Notes: generated by a model not told the origin, from the sequence alone. A stretch of DNA of 64,000 nt from Saonia flava (GCF_011927795.1 NZ_JAATJJ010000003.1:1-64000); one strand, 5' to 3'. Positions 28,490 through 39,475 are shown, counted from the stretch's first letter. A program made the numbers and translations.

Positions 28490-31104
28490 TAGGAAATATA
28501 ATCCTTCGCTTTTTCCAAGGCTTCAGCTATACCTGCAGGGTTTTTACCTCCAGCGGTTGCAAAAAAGGGTTGTCCACCTCCACCTCCTTGAATATACTTA
28601 CCCAATTCCCGAACAATAGTCCCAGCATTCAGGTTTTTAGAAGCTACCAGCTCTTTGGAAATATAACAAGATAGTAATGCCTTTCCTCCTTGATCAGTAG
28701 CAAACAATAAAAAGAGATTGTCCTTATTACTGCCCATTTCAAATGATAGATCTTTTATCCCTGCTGCATCCAAATCCACTTTCTTTGCCAAAAATTGTAT
28801 TCCATTGACTTCAGATACCTCATTCATTAAGTCACCTTTAAGGTTTTTTGTCTTATCCCTTAAAAGTACTTCTACCTGCTTTTTAAGCTTTATATTTTCT
28901 TCTTGTAAGGACTCTACTGCCTTCACTGGGTCTTGGGTATTGTTGAGCAAATCTTTAATTTCAAATAGGGCCCTATTATTTTTAAAGTAAAATTCTTTTA
29001 CAGCATCAGAAGTTATGGCCTCTATTCTTCGAATCCCTGAAGCAACAGCTCCCTCTGAGGTAATTTTAAAATGCCAGATGTCCCCTGTATTTTTTACATG
29101 TGTTCCACCACATAGCTCAATAGATTGACCAAAACGAACGGTGCGTACCGCATCTCCATACTTTTCACCAAACAATGCCATGGCGCCTTGGGCCAATGCC
29201 TCCTTCACCGGAACATTTCTATTTTCTTCCAAGGGCAATTGACCTTCAATACGAGCGTTTACAAAACTTTCTACATCCCTAAGTTCTTCAGTCGTTAATT
29301 TAGAAAAATGGGAGAAGTCAAAACGTAAATATTTTGAGTGTACGGCAGACCCTTTTTGTTCTACATGGGTTCCCAATATTTCACGTAAGGCTTGGTGCAG
29401 TAAATGGGTAGCTGTATGGTTGCTTTCTGTTCGTTGCCTTTGTCTTTTATCAACCACCGCCCTTAGAACCATACTAAAATCTTTTGGCAAATTTTGAGTA
29501 AAATGGACAATCTCATTATTCTCCCTTTTGGTATCAATAATATACACCACATCTCCATTAGACGCCTCTAGATATCCTTTGTCACCCACTTGTCCTCCAC
29601 CTTCAGGGTAAAAAGGAGTGATATTGAAAACCATTTGATATTGTTCCCCATCCTTTTTACTGGTCACCTTTCTATACTTCACCAATTTTACGCTTGCCTC
29701 TAACGTGTCATAACCAATAAATTCTTCTACTGGGTCATTGACCAAAATAGTCCAATCATCCTTGGAAATTTCCGAAGCAGTTCTAGACCTCTTCTTTTGC
29801 GCTTCCAAAGCATCATTAAAACCATTTTCATCTAATTGATATCCTTTTTCTTCAAGAATTAAAGCTGTTAAATCAATGGGGAAACCATATGTATCATAAA
29901 GTTCAAAGGCTTTTTGCCCATCTACCACATTTCCATTTGTAGATTTTATAACACTATCCAACAACACTAGTCCTTGTTCCAAAGTGTTTAAAAAAGAATG
30001 TTCTTCTTCTTTTATTACATTTTCTATTAATTGATATTGCTCTTTTATCTCTGGGAAAGCTTCACCCATATTTCTACTCAATACCTTTACCAGGCGATGA
30101 ATGAACGGTTTTTTTGCACCCAAGAAAGTGAACCCATAACGAACAGCACGTCTTAAAATTCTCCTAATCACATATCCAGCACCCGTATTACTTGGCAACT
30201 GGCCATCTGCTATGGAAAAAGCAACAGCACGTACATGGTCTGCAATGACTCTTATGGAAATGTCTATCTCCTCATTTTTACCATATCTCTGATTTGTAAT
30301 TGTTTCTATTTCCCTTATTAAAGGCATAAAAACATCCGTATCATAGTTAGATTTAACCCCTTGCAAGGCCATGCACAAACGTTCAAAACCCATACCGGTA
30401 TCAACATGCTTTTCTGGTAAATTTTCCAATTCACCATTGGCTTTTCTATTGTATTGCATAAAGACCAAATTCCAAATTTCAACTACCTGTGGATGGTCTT
30501 GATTAACTAACGACGCCCCTGAAACTTTGGCTTTTTCTTCTTTAGAACGAATATCTATATGAATTTCGGAACAAGGACCACAAGGTCCTTGGTCTCCCAT
30601 TTCCCAAAAATTATCCTTCTTGTTCCCCATTATAATCTTATCCTCTGGAACAATTGCTTTCCATAAATCATAAGCTTCCTTGTCCATTTCCAATTTATCG
30701 GCATCCTTGCTGCCCTCAAAAACAGATACGTACAACGAACCCTTGTCCAACCCATAAACTTCCGTCAACAGCTCCCAAGCCCATTGAATGGCTTCCTTCT
30801 TAAAATAATCCCCAAAACTCCAATTCCCCAACATCTCGAACATAGTATGGTGATAGGTATCTCTACCTACTTCCTCTAAATCGTTATGCTTTCCACTTAC
30901 CCTAAGACATTTTTGGGTATCTGCAACTCTTTTGTTCTTTGAAATTGTATTTCCTAAGAAAAATTCCTTAAATTGATTCATACCCGCATTGGTGAACATT
31001 AGGGTTGGGTCATCTTTAATTACCATTGGGGCAGAAGCAACTATCTTGTGGCCCTTGGTTTTATAAAAATCTAAAAATTTTGATCGTACTTCTTGGGATT
31101 TCAC
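28489..31104 (-). CDS. alaS: alanyl-tRNA synthetase
   Basis: It charges tRNA-Ala and edits mis-charged Ser and Gly. The 871-residue length is normal. The catalytic domain opens with [15 protein letters not shown] and contains [16 protein letters not shown]. The editing domain has [11 protein letters not shown] and [10 protein letters not shown] as zinc ligands. The C-terminal Ala domain ends with [14 protein letters not shown]. It starts a minus-strand run with the GSCFA and DUF4230 genes and is divergent from the M23 peptidase gene. Confidence 0.97.
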   Translation of the reverse strand: MKSQEVRSKFLDFYKTKGHKIVASAPMVIKDDPTLMFTNAGMNQFKEFFLGNTISKNKRVADTQKCLRVSGKHNDLEEVGRDTYHHTMFEMLGNWSFGDYFKKEAIQWAWELLTEVYGLDKGSLYVSVFEGSKDADKLEMDKEAYDLWKAIVPEDKIIMGNKKDNFWEMGDQGPCGPCSEIHIDIRSKEEKAKVSGASLVNQDHPQVVEIWNLVFMQYNRKANGELENLPEKHVDTGMGFERLCMALQGVKSNYDTDVFMPLIREIETITNQRYGKNEEIDISIRVIADHVRAVAFSIADGQLPSNTGAGYVIRRILRRAVRYGFTFLGAKKPFIHRLVKVLSRNMGEAFPEIKEQYQLIENVIKEEEHSFLNTLEQGLVLLDSVIKSTNGNVVDGQKAFELYDTYGFPIDLTALILEEKGYQLDENGFNDALEAQKKRSRTASEISKDDWTILVNDPVEEFIGYDTLEASVKLVKYRKVTSKKDGEQYQMVFNITPFYPEGGGQVGDKGYLEASNGDVVYIIDTKRENNEIVHFTQNLPKDFSMVLRAVVDKRQRQRTESNHTATHLLHQALREILGTHVEQKGSAVHSKYLRFDFSHFSKLTTEELRDVESFVNARIEGQLPLEENRNVPVKEALAQGAMALFGEKYGDAVRTVRFGQSIELCGGTHVKNTGDIWHFKITSEGAVASGIRRIEAITSDAVKEFYFKNNRALFEIKDLLNNTQDPVKAVESLQEENIKLKKQVEVLLRDKTKNLKGDLMNEVSEVNGIQFLAKKVDLDAAGIKDLSFEMGSNKDNLFLLFATDQGGKALLSCYISKELVASKNLNAGTIVRELGKYIQGGGGGQPFFATAGGKNPAGIAEALEKAKDYIS

Positions 31105-31215
31105 GCCTTGGGGTTTTTCAATTATTTTTTAAGACAAAATATTAAATTAAGTCCTTTGTTTTGCTCTAAAAAGACAAGGTTTTGCTAAATTTTACGTTCT
31201 ATACAAAACAATTTT

Positions 31216-31223
31216 TATATTTG
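31216..31223 (+). promoter_or_regulatory. candidate -7 box for the M23 peptidase operon
   Basis: A perfect TATATTTG lies 46 bp ahead of the start codon. No good TTG is found at the usual spacing, so this rests on one box. Confidence 0.4.
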
Positions 31224-31269
31224 TTTGTCCCGATAAAATGCAAGCACAAAAATAGAATAAAATACATTT

Positions 31270-32247
31270 ATGTCTAAAGTAAAATATTATTACGACCCAG
31301 ATACCCTCTCTTACAGAAAGATTGTACCCAAAAAGACCAAAAAATATAGAAACATTTTTTTGTTTTTAGTGGGCTCTTTTCTTTTTGGGCTTCTAGGTCT
31401 TACCCTTTTACTAAATACAAATCTTGTAAATACGCCAAGAGAGCTTTCGTTGCAAAGGGAAGCTAAAAATTATGAACTTCAGTTTGAGTTGCTCAATAAA
31501 AAAATGCAACAAATGGAACAGGTTTTGGCCAATGTTGAAGAACGGGACAACAACATTTATAGACTTTATTTTGAAGCCAATCCCATTCCTGAGGAACAAC
31601 GCCGAGCTGGTTTTGGAGGTATAAACCGATATAAATCCTTGGAAGGTTTTAATAATTCTGACATGATTATTTCTACCACCAAGAGACTGGACATTATTCA
31701 AAAACAATTAGTGATACAATCCAAATCCTTGGATGAGATTACGGTTTTGGCAGAAGAAAAAGAAAAACTTTTGGCGGCAATTCCGGCAATACAACCTGTA
31801 CGGAATGAAGACTTAAAAAGAATGGCATCTGGATATGGATGGCGTTCCGACCCTTTTACAAAGGCGCGAAAAATGCACTGGGGAATGGATTTTACGGCTC
31901 CTAGGGGAGTTCCGATCTATGCTACAGGTGACGGTAAAATTACACGCGCGGACAATAACTCATCTGGTTATGGCAAGCACATTAGGATAGACCATGGATA
32001 TGGGTATATTAGTCTTTATGCACATATGAGCAAATACAATGTAAGAAAAGGGCAAAAAGTAAAACGCGGAGATCTTATTGGTTTTGTTGGAAGTACAGGA
32101 CGATCAGAAGCCCCACATGTACACTATGAAATCTTTAAGGATGGTGAGCGCATAAACCCTATAAATTTCTATTACGGAAGTTTGTCCCCTCAAGAATTTG
32201 AGAATTTGTTGAAATATGCTTCACAAGAAAATCAATCATTGGATTAA
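31270..32247 (+). CDS. M23-family (LytM) peptidoglycan endopeptidase, membrane anchored
   Basis: A 325-residue protein with a cytoplasmic start, one membrane helix (about residues 25-47) and a coiled-coil segment (about 60-90). The C-terminal LytM domain (about 185-300) has the zinc ligands in HWGMDFTAP and HVHYEIF. It should cut peptide cross-links, or act as a LytM activator. The next gene starts immediately after the stop codon, indicating an operon with the MerR regulator. Confidence 0.92.
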   Translation: MSKVKYYYDPDTLSYRKIVPKKTKKYRNIFLFLVGSFLFGLLGLTLLLNTNLVNTPRELSLQREAKNYELQFELLNKKMQQMEQVLANVEERDNNIYRLYFEANPIPEEQRRAGFGGINRYKSLEGFNNSDMIISTTKRLDIIQKQLVIQSKSLDEITVLAEEKEKLLAAIPAIQPVRNEDLKRMASGYGWRSDPFTKARKMHWGMDFTAPRGVPIYATGDGKITRADNNSSGYGKHIRIDHGYGYISLYAHMSKYNVRKGQKVKRGDLIGFVGSTGRSEAPHVHYEIFKDGERINPINFYYGSLSPQEFENLLKYASQENQSLD

Positions 32248-32577
32248 ATGTATATAGAACTTCCTGAAAAAAGATATTACGGTATTGGCGAAGTTGCCAA
32301 AGCCTTTGGCGTAAATACTTCTTTAATACGTTTTTGGGAAAAGGAATTTGATGTACTACAACCAAAAAAGAATGCCAAGGGCAATAGAAAGTTTACTCCA
32401 CAAGATATAAAAAACCTACAATTGATATACCATCTTGTAAAGGAACGAGGATTTACATTGGAAGGTGCCAAAACACATTTAAAAGAGGAGAGAAAAAAAA
32501 CCCTATCCAATTTCGAGGTCATTCAAAAGTTGGAAATGGTAAAAACAGAACTTCTTAAGATTAAGAATCAACTATAA
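32248..32577 (+). CDS. MerR-family transcription regulator
   Basis: A 109-residue protein. The N-terminal winged HTH reads YYGIGEVAKAFGVNTSLIRFWEKEF, given here in parts as YYGIGEVAKAFG and SLIRFWEKEF, followed by a short helical tail. Lacking a sensor domain, it is a minimal MerR of the type found in Bacteroidota. Its start codon abuts the M23 stop, and lemA follows 22 bp later, so all probably share a transcript. Confidence 0.88.
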   Translation: MYIELPEKRYYGIGEVAKAFGVNTSLIRFWEKEFDVLQPKKNAKGNRKFTPQDIKNLQLIYHLVKERGFTLEGAKTHLKEERKKTLSNFEVIQKLEMVKTELLKIKNQL

Positions 32578-32599
32578 ATAAACACTAAATATACTAAAA

Positions 32600-33199
32600 A
32601 TGAAAAAATGGCTAATTCCCTTAATTATTATTGCTGTCATTGCGTTTGGTCTTTACCAATGGGCAGTAGGATTTAACAATACTGCGGTTGAATATGAAGC
32701 CGATGCAAAAACAGCTTGGTCCAATGTAGAAAGTTCTTACCAACGTAGAAATGACCTTATTGGAAACTTGGTGAAAACGGTACAAGGTGCCGCAGATTTT
32801 GAGCGGGGTACATTGACCGATGTTATTGAAGCAAGAGCGAAAGCTACTTCTACAAATATAGATGCCAACAATTTAACTCCAGAAAATATGGCCGCCTTCC
32901 AACAGGCACAAAGTGGATTAACAGGAGCATTAAGCAAATTAATGGTGGTTGTAGAACGCTATCCAGATTTAAAGGCCAACCAAAACTTCTTGGAACTACA
33001 ATCACAATTGGAAGGAACAGAAAACAGAATCAATGTCGCCCGAGATCGCTTTAATGAAAAAGTGAATATCTATGATATACATACAACCAAATTCCCAGGT
33101 AAACTTTTAGCGGGTTGGTTTGGGTTTGAAGAAATGGCACGTTACGAAGCTGCTCCTGGTTCGGAGAACGCACCCGATGTAAATTTTGATTTTGACTAG
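32600..33199 (+). CDS. lemA: LemA-family protein
   Basis: A 199-residue protein with an N-terminal membrane helix and the LemA core: WSNVESSYQRRNDLIGNLV, then AFQQAQSGLTGALSKLMVVVERYPDLKANQNF, quoted in parts as GALSKLMVVVERYPDLKANQ, then ENRINVARDRFNEKV. LemA proteins are membrane-associated helical bundles of unknown role, usually next to TPM-domain proteins, as here. It is followed 3 bp later by the first TPM gene. Confidence 0.95.
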   Translation: MKKWLIPLIIIAVIAFGLYQWAVGFNNTAVEYEADAKTAWSNVESSYQRRNDLIGNLVKTVQGAADFERGTLTDVIEARAKATSTNIDANNLTPENMAAFQQAQSGLTGALSKLMVVVERYPDLKANQNFLELQSQLEGTENRINVARDRFNEKVNIYDIHTTKFPGKLLAGWFGFEEMARYEAAPGSENAPDVNFDFD

Positions 33200-33202
33200 A
33201 CC

Positions 33203-33643
33203 ATGTCCAACAAGGTAGAAGATTTTTTAACTGCTGAAGAAGAGCAAGAGATTGTTAATGCCATTCTCAAAGCAGAAAGAAATACTTCCGGAGAGATACG
33301 GGTTCATATAGAAGCATCTTCCAAGATCGATCCATACATTAGGGCCCAAGAAGTGTTTCACAACCTTAAAATGGACAATACCAAAGAAGACAATGGCGTC
33401 CTGTTATATGTTGCCGTAAATGATAAAAAATTTGTTATTTACGGTGACAAGGGCATTGATAAAGTTGTACCCAAAAACTTTTGGGATGACACTAGAGACC
33501 TTATCCAATCCCAATTTGCTTTAGGGAATTTTAAACAGGGAATCGTTGAGGGTGTACTGGCAGTTGGAAATGAGCTAGAGGCACATTTTCCCTGGAATCA
33601 CAATGACACAAACGAACTTAGCAATGAGGTATCTAAAGGCTAG
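33203..33643 (+). CDS. TPM-domain protein, soluble type
   Basis: A 146-residue protein with the TPM fold: LKAERNTSGEIRVHIEAS, NGVLLYVAVNDKKFVIYGDK and FKQGIVEGVLAVGNEL. It has no signal peptide or membrane helix, unlike its downstream paralogue. TPM domains are sometimes called phosphatase-like, but the activity is not settled. It overlaps the next gene by 20 bases. Confidence 0.88.
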   Translation: MSNKVEDFLTAEEEQEIVNAILKAERNTSGEIRVHIEASSKIDPYIRAQEVFHNLKMDNTKEDNGVLLYVAVNDKKFVIYGDKGIDKVVPKNFWDDTRDLIQSQFALGNFKQGIVEGVLAVGNELEAHFPWNHNDTNELSNEVSKG

Positions 33644-34412
33644 TCTTCTTCTTTTTCTATGTTGTGTCTCTATGCAAGCACAATTTAAGATTCCTGAAAA
33701 GCCAACATTGCAGACTAGTGTCTATGACTATATTGGTCTTTTGTCGGCTTCACAAAAAAACTCTTTAGAACAAAAACTAATACGCTATTCTGACAGTACC
33801 TCAACCCAGATTGTAGTTGCAATAATTAATTCTACGGAGGGCGAAAACATCAATTACCTAGGCGCCCAATGGGGAGAGAAATGGGGTATTGGACAAGCAG
33901 ATAAGGACAACGGTATTTTAGTCCTATTGGCAAAAGGTGATAGAAGGATTGCCATTAACACGGGTTATGGTGTAGAAGGCTCTTTAACCGATGCCATGTC
34001 CAAGAGAATCATTGAGAATGTTATTATTCCAGAATTTAAAAAAGGAGATTATTACAATGGCCTCAACAAAGGTTCGGATGCTATTTTCAACACCTTAAAT
34101 GGGGAATTTAAAGAGGAACGGGATTTTAGCAAGGATACAGGTTTTCCATTGGAATCCCTTTTACCCATTATCATATTTTTTGTCATTCTAATTATCCTTT
34201 CTCGCCGAAACAGAAGAAAAGGTGGAGGCAAAAATGGAGGCAAACGTACCTCTGGTCTAGACTTAATGGACATCATAATTCTGAGCAATATGGGCCGTAG
34301 TGGTCGTTCCAGCGGTGGTGGCTTTGGAAGCGGAAGCTTTGGGGGCGGTGGATTTGGTGGTGGCTTCGGAGGCGGTGGCTTCGGAGGCGGTGGTTCTTCT
34401 GGGGGATGGTAG
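33624..34412 (+). CDS. TPM-domain membrane protein with glycine-rich tail (YgcG-like)
   Basis: A 262-residue exported protein: a signal peptide (MRYLKASLLLFLCC to MQAQ), a TPM domain (about residues 30-150, with YDYIGLLSASQK and TGYGVEGSLTDAMSKRII), one transmembrane helix (about 170-190), and a Gly/Ser/Phe-rich tail with GGGFGGG repeats. The start is the ATG at 33624. A longer frame from 33603 lies inside the previous gene. The lemA-TPM-TPM order is standard. Confidence 0.9.
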   Translation: MRYLKASLLLFLCCVSMQAQFKIPEKPTLQTSVYDYIGLLSASQKNSLEQKLIRYSDSTSTQIVVAIINSTEGENINYLGAQWGEKWGIGQADKDNGILVLLAKGDRRIAINTGYGVEGSLTDAMSKRIIENVIIPEFKKGDYYNGLNKGSDAIFNTLNGEFKEERDFSKDTGFPLESLLPIIIFFVILIILSRRNRRKGGGKNGGKRTSGLDLMDIIILSNMGRSGRSSGGGFGSGSFGGGGFGGGFGGGGFGGGGSSGGW

Positions 34413-34475
34413 CTTTTAGTTTTAACCACCTACCTATCCATAAGCAACCTTTTTCTCTTTTGGAGTCTTATTAAT

Positions 34476-34934
34476 ATGATAAAAAAAGCAATAATACTTC
34501 TATATGTTTTATGTGCAGGTTTTTGTTGCAAAGAACCGAATGATGATGATTGCTCAACAGTACTTTGTGTTGCAAACCTTCAAACGGTATCATTTATAAT
34601 TGTCAATGCAGATACAAAGGAAAATGTATTCTCTTCAGAAAAATATTCTATAGAAGATGTAACCGTTACAGGCGGACACAATTCTATAACTGTAGAGCTT
34701 TTTGACAATTCTGAAACTATTTTTCTACAATTAAGTGAAAATTTTGATGTCGGCACTTATACCTATGCCATTTCCATAGGCGAGGCAAATGAGTTTGACC
34801 TAAATTTTGTAACTGAAAGAAGTCCTCCAGGTGGATGCTGTGGCAATACATTGACCATAAAAACAATGGAGGTCCAAGGAATAGTACACAATTTTGATTA
34901 TTCCTACCAAATTCCTACAATCTTGGTTGAATAG
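34476..34934 (+). CDS. small lipoprotein of unknown function
   Basis: A 152-residue lipoprotein (SPII signal ending GFCC, then KEPNDDDC). The mature part is beta-rich with a GGCCGN motif near residue 125. It converges on der. I do not recognise a family. Confidence 0.6.
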   Translation: MIKKAIILLYVLCAGFCCKEPNDDDCSTVLCVANLQTVSFIIVNADTKENVFSSEKYSIEDVTVTGGHNSITVELFDNSETIFLQLSENFDVGTYTYAISIGEANEFDLNFVTERSPPGGCCGNTLTIKTMEVQGIVHNFDYSYQIPTILVE

Positions 34935-34949
34935 ACAAATACACAATCT

Positions 34950-36257
34950 CTATTTCTTTCTCATAAATATAGAAACAGGAACTCCACTAAAATCAAAATG
35001 TTCACGAAGTTTGTTCTCCAAAAATCGTTTATAGGGATCCCGAACATATTGTGGTAAATTACAGAAAAATGCAAATTGTGGATATGGAGTTGGCAACTGC
35101 GTACAGAACTTAATTTTCACAAACTTACCTTTGTAAGCTGGTGGCGGGTAATTCTCAATTAGGGGAAGCATTATATCATTTAACTTACGGGTAGGTACTT
35201 TTTTTGATCGATTCTTATACACTTCCACAGCTGTTTCTATAGCTTTAAAAATACGTTGTTTGGCAAGTACAGATATAAAAATAATTGGAACATCTGTAAA
35301 AGGTTCCATTGCCTCTTTTATTTTTTTGGTGTACTGTTTAATACTATTGGTTTCTTTGTTCTCCACCAAGTCCCATTTGTTCACCAAGATTACTATACCC
35401 TTATTGTTCCTTTGTGCCAGCCAAAAGATATTCTGTACCTGTCCATCAAAGCCTCGTGTGGCATCCAAAACCAATAAACACACATCGCAGTACTCAATTG
35501 CCCTAACAGAACGCATTACCGAATAAAATTCCAGATCCTCCTTTACTTTGGCTTTTCTTCTGATTCCTGCAGTGTCTACCAAATTAAATTCAAACCCAAA
35601 CCGATTGTATTTGGTGTCTATACTATCCCTAGTGGTACCGGCAACGTCGGTAACTATATATCTATCCTCACCAATCAATGCATTAATAAAGGATGATTTC
35701 CCTGCATTGGGCCTCCCTACCACTGCAAAACGTGGCAACTCACTTTCTTCTGCTTTTTCTTTTTCTGGAAGCACTTCTACCAAGGCATCCAACAATTCAC
35801 CTGTTCCGCTACCATTGATACTTGCTATGGTATAATAATCTCCCAGTCCCAAAGAATAAAACTCCACAGCATCCTCGGCTCTTTTAGCATTATCCACTTT
35901 ATTTACTGCCAATAGTACTGGCTTATTCACTCGCCTCAATAATTTGGCAACATCCTCGTCCATTCCAGTAACACCCGTTTCCACATCAACCATAAAAATA
36001 ATGGCATCCGCCTCATCAATGGCCAATTCTACTTGTTTGTCTATTTCTTTTTCAAAAACATCGTCACTTCCTAAAACATATCCCCCAGTATCAATAATTG
36101 AAAAATCTCTGCCGTTCCAATCACTCTTTCCATAGTGGCGGTCACGGGTAACACCACTTACAGCATCCACAATGGCTTCCCTGCGCTGTATTAATCTATT
36201 AAAAAAAGTGGATTTACCCACATTAGGTCTTCCTACAATGGCAACAATGGCACTCAT
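34950..36257 (-). CDS. der: ribosome assembly GTPase Der (EngA)
   Basis: Der has two tandem GTPase domains and a KH-like C-terminal domain and acts in 50S assembly. Here the first P-loop is GRPNVGKST (near residue 8), the second GRPNAGKSS (near 180), each followed by DTGG or DTAG and NKxD motifs. The KH-like end includes [15 protein letters not shown]. The 435-residue length is normal. The gene is transcribed alone on the minus strand. Confidence 0.97.
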   Translation of the reverse strand: MSAIVAIVGRPNVGKSTFFNRLIQRREAIVDAVSGVTRDRHYGKSDWNGRDFSIIDTGGYVLGSDDVFEKEIDKQVELAIDEADAIIFMVDVETGVTGMDEDVAKLLRRVNKPVLLAVNKVDNAKRAEDAVEFYSLGLGDYYTIASINGSGTGELLDALVEVLPEKEKAEESELPRFAVVGRPNAGKSSFINALIGEDRYIVTDVAGTTRDSIDTKYNRFGFEFNLVDTAGIRRKAKVKEDLEFYSVMRSVRAIEYCDVCLLVLDATRGFDGQVQNIFWLAQRNNKGIVILVNKWDLVENKETNSIKQYTKKIKEAMEPFTDVPIIFISVLAKQRIFKAIETAVEVYKNRSKKVPTRKLNDIMLPLIENYPPPAYKGKFVKIKFCTQLPTPYPQFAFFCNLPQYVRDPYKRFLENKLREHFDFSGVPVSIFMRKK

Positions 36258-36335
36258 GCTTCCTTATTTTGCTGCAAAAGTACTATTTATATCTGAAGAA
36301 AAATGGTATCTTTTTAGGGTCTACAATCACATTTC

Positions 36336-36827
36336 ATGAAAACACTCCCCAATGATATAGTATTAAGGCCCAGGTTTGAGCTTGAATTAAAATTGCCAAA
36401 AGGCAATGTGCTCCAATTTTTTGAAAAGTCTAAGAAAAAAGATTTTTTGGTAAAATGTATTGACGAGCACGTCTTCATCAAATTCAAAAAAGAACATTCC
36501 CATTTCTGGTCTCCCCAACTTCATTTGGAAATTACAGAAATAAATGAAAACATTAGTGAGGTTTTCGGTCGGTTTGGTCCCAATCCAGCCTTATGGACGT
36601 TCTTTATGTTCCTACATTTTGGGATAGCCACCCTTTTTATCGTATGCTGTATTTGGGGATATTCTAACTGGTCCTTAGGAAAATCTTACGGACTACAATT
36701 GGGCATTCTAATTTTTATGATTGTTGTTTGGTTTTCTTTATATGCCTTTGGCAGAGTTGGAAAAGCAAAAGGCAAACCACAAATGAAAGAACTATACAGT
36801 TTTATGAAGGAAACCCTTGGCCTCTAA
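36336..36827 (+). CDS. membrane protein with two helices, function unknown
   Basis: A 163-residue protein. The soluble start (about residues 1-85) has a beta-rich pattern with FLVKCIDEHVFIKFKKEHSH. Two membrane helices follow (about 88-110 and 118-140). It sits between the two GTPase genes der and era but is transcribed in the opposite direction, converging on era with a 2-bp gap. No catalytic motif is seen. Confidence 0.6.
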   Translation: MKTLPNDIVLRPRFELELKLPKGNVLQFFEKSKKKDFLVKCIDEHVFIKFKKEHSHFWSPQLHLEITEINENISEVFGRFGPNPALWTFFMFLHFGIATLFIVCCIWGYSNWSLGKSYGLQLGILIFMIVVWFSLYAFGRVGKAKGKPQMKELYSFMKETLGL

Positions 36828-36829
36828 TT

Positions 36830-37714
36830 TTACTTATTGTAACCAAACCGTTTTAATTGTCGCTCATTGCTTCGCCAGTTTTTATTTACCTTTACATAAA
36901 GTTCTAAATACACCTGCTTATCAAAGAATTTTTCCAAATCCTTTCTAGCTTCCACCCCTACTCTTTTTAGCGCACTGCCTTTATGCCCTATAATAATTCC
37001 CTTTTGGGAATCCCGTTCTACCATGACCACGGAACGAATGCGAATAATTTCATCATCCTCCAAAAACTCTTCTGTTTCAATTTCTACAGAATAGGGAATC
37101 TCTTTCTTATAATGCATCAGTATTTTTTCCCGTATGGTCTCGTTTACAAAAAAGCGCTCTGGTTTATCTGTTAATTGGTCTTTGGGGTAATAAGGTGGAG
37201 CTTCTGGCAGCAACTCCACAATTCTTTCAAAAACCTCTTTCACATTAAAATTTTGAAGGGCAGAAATAGGATGAATTTCTGCTTTTGGTAATTGCGCCTG
37301 CCAATACTGTACTTGTTCCTCTAAAATCTCCTGTTCGGTTGTGTCAATTTTATTCAATAACAACAATACCGGGATTTTGCTATTTTCAATTTTTCTGAAG
37401 AAGGATTCGTCCTTAAGAGCCTTTTCCCCAATTTCAACCATATAAAGTAGTACATCTGCATCTTCAAAAGCAGACTTTACAAAATCCATCATTGAATTCT
37501 GTAGTTCATAAGCGGGTTTTATTATACCCGGGGTATCAGATAAAATCACTTGAAAATCATCCCCATTGACAATTCCTAAAATACGATGGCGTGTTGTCTG
37601 GGCCTTTGATGTAATAATGGACAACTTCTCCCCCACAAAGGCATTCATTAAAGTTGATTTGCCCACGTTGGGGTTCCCAATAATATTTACAAAGCCTGCT
37701 TTATGCTGTTTCAT
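36830..37714 (-). CDS. era: GTPase Era
   Basis: Era binds 16S rRNA and helps mature the 30S subunit. The P-loop is GNPNVGKSTL, followed by DTPG and NKID motifs, and a KH domain at the C-terminus (IIGHKGSALKRVG). I start at the ATG at 37714 (294 residues). A longer frame from 37750 runs through the end of the upstream transporter gene. The start overlaps that gene's stop by 14 bases. Confidence 0.96.
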   Translation of the reverse strand: MKQHKAGFVNIIGNPNVGKSTLMNAFVGEKLSIITSKAQTTRHRILGIVNGDDFQVILSDTPGIIKPAYELQNSMMDFVKSAFEDADVLLYMVEIGEKALKDESFFRKIENSKIPVLLLLNKIDTTEQEILEEQVQYWQAQLPKAEIHPISALQNFNVKEVFERIVELLPEAPPYYPKDQLTDKPERFFVNETIREKILMHYKKEIPYSVEIETEEFLEDDEIIRIRSVVMVERDSQKGIIIGHKGSALKRVGVEARKDLEKFFDKQVYLELYVKVNKNWRSNERQLKRFGYNK

Positions 37715-39068
37715 TCTTTTTTTTTGAAAAATACTTTTTTGATGCCTCATTCACTTTAGGTGCTAAATATAACACTGCAATCATATTGGGTATTACCATT
37801 AACGAATACGCCAAATCAATTAAATTGATAACCAAATCTACCGATGCCACCGCTGCAAAAACAATCGTGGCCACAAAATACCAATTATAATACCTTCCTA
37901 TTTTAGCGTTCGTCAAAAATGAAAGTGATTTAACACCATAATATGAGTAGGTAAATAGTGTAGACAGAGCAAAAGCCGCCACAATAACCATTAGCAATAT
38001 ATCACCATATCCAAAAAGAGATTTTTTAAAGGCAATTAAGGTCATTACAATTCCGTTGCTCTCCGCTTCCAAATAGGCTCCACTTAATATAATGACTATA
38101 GCGGTAAGTGTACAAACGATTATGGTATCTATAAAGGGTCCCAACATAGCCACCAATCCTTCTTTTATAGGCTCGTCTGTTTTGGATTGTCCATGGTACA
38201 TAGGAGCACTTCCCAAACCCGCTTCATTGGAAAACATGGCTCTACGCACGCCTAATATTATCAACCCCATTAAACCTCCGGCAACCGCTGTTTTAAAGTT
38301 GAAGGCTTCAGTAAATATCAATTTTAAAGATGGCCAAATATCAGATGCATTCATGAACATAACCACGGCCACGGCGACAAAATAAACCAATACCATAAAA
38401 GGAACTATGGTCGTAGCGACTTTGGCTATTTTTTTTAATCCTCCAAAAATTACAAAAGACGTAATAACGGCCAATAGAATTCCAATAATAAGTTTCCAAT
38501 TAAAATCACCCAATTCGTATAGAGTTTCATTGGGATTTACAACATTCATAAAAGTTTGTGTAAACTGGTTTGCAGTAAAAACCCCCAAAAACCCAAACAG
38601 TCCTGCAATGCAAAAAAATGTTGCCAAAGGTTTCCACTTCTTTCCCATTCCCAATGTAATATAAAACATAGGACCACCCTGCAAATTACCTTCAGAATCT
38701 GTACCACGATACATAATGGCCAAGCTACAGGAATAGAATTTAATACACATCCCTATCAATGCTGTCATCCAAATCCAAAAAACAACTCCTGGACCACCCA
38801 TATAAATTGCAATGGCCACTCCTGAGATATTCCCTAAACCAACTGTAGCTGCAACGGCCGATGATAAAGCCTGTAAGTGACTTACTTCTCCCTTAGCATT
38901 TGGGTCATCATGTTTTCCATTTGTTATAGCAATTGCATGGCCAAAATAACGATAGGGTAAAAACCTTGAGTAGAAGGCCAAAAAAATTCCCCCTCCAATG
39001 AGCAAAAGGAACATTATCTTCTCTGCATAAGGAATTATGCTTGATATAAAATCGTTTATTACTTCCAT
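37701..39068 (-). CDS. alanine/glycine:cation symporter (AGCS family)
   Basis: A 455-residue inner-membrane protein with about 10-11 helices. The AGCS signature blocks are present: LSSAVAATVGLGNISGVA near the start and RRAMFSNEAGLGSAPMYHG in the middle. Members import alanine or glycine with sodium or protons. It overlaps era by 14 bases, so both may be co-expressed. Confidence 0.92.
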   Translation of the reverse strand: MEVINDFISSIIPYAEKIMFLLLIGGGIFLAFYSRFLPYRYFGHAIAITNGKHDDPNAKGEVSHLQALSSAVAATVGLGNISGVAIAIYMGGPGVVFWIWMTALIGMCIKFYSCSLAIMYRGTDSEGNLQGGPMFYITLGMGKKWKPLATFFCIAGLFGFLGVFTANQFTQTFMNVVNPNETLYELGDFNWKLIIGILLAVITSFVIFGGLKKIAKVATTIVPFMVLVYFVAVAVVMFMNASDIWPSLKLIFTEAFNFKTAVAGGLMGLIILGVRRAMFSNEAGLGSAPMYHGQSKTDEPIKEGLVAMLGPFIDTIIVCTLTAIVIILSGAYLEAESNGIVMTLIAFKKSLFGYGDILLMVIVAAFALSTLFTYSYYGVKSLSFLTNAKIGRYYNWYFVATIVFAAVASVDLVINLIDLAYSLMVIPNMIAVLYLAPKVNEASKKYFSKKKNETA

Positions 39069-39143
39069 AAACTATGTAAAGCCCGAAGATATGGATTTTC
39101 AGCTTTTATTGGTTCGGGGATGAAAGAAATATACCATTAAGTT

Positions 39144-39174
39144 TTGATAAGATTAAAAAAGCGTTGTATCTTTG
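39144..39174 (+). promoter_or_regulatory. promoter of the tRNA-Met transcript
   Basis: TTG (39144-39146), a 20-bp spacer and TATCTTTG (39167-39174) match the Bacteroidota promoter pattern. The start of transcription would be about 39181, ahead of the tRNA fragment and the complete tRNA. Confidence 0.7.
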
Positions 39175-39181
39175 CCGTCCA

Positions 39182-39199
39182 CATCGTGGGATAGAGCAG
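39182..39199 (+). pseudogene. 18-bp remnant of a tRNA-fMet 5' end
   Basis: CATCGTGGGATAGAGCAG matches the start of the complete tRNA (from 39290) with one difference. The rest is replaced by a CTTCGACAACGCTCAGG segment, which resembles a short interspersed repeat common in flavobacteria. This looks like the relic of a duplication or a former insertion at the tRNA. Confidence 0.5.
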
Positions 39200-39291
39200 C
39201 ATCCTTCGACAACGCTCAGGATAGGGAACCTACTCTACTGAGTGTAAACAAAGAAATATATAGTACTTCTTTTAAGTACTTAAACATACAT

Positions 39292-39364
<73 letters not shown>

Positions 39365-39388
39365 CTAAGGCCAAGGCCAGTAAAACCA

Positions 39389-39418
39389 ACGGATCGCGTT
39401 CTCGCCATCCGTTTTTTT
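39389..39418 (+). terminator. terminator after tRNA-Met
   Basis: A stem ACGGAT / ATCCGT with a run of seven T, placed 25 bp after the tRNA and ahead of the integrase gene. Confidence 0.75.
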
Positions 39419-39475
39419 ATGTCCAACATTTCGCTACTTTTACAAACAGTACACGATTCCGTACACGTTTTTAGC

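Noticed and set aside
34052-34429. Proline-rich minus-strand ORF
   Set aside because: It is the antisense of the glycine-rich tail of the TPM protein.
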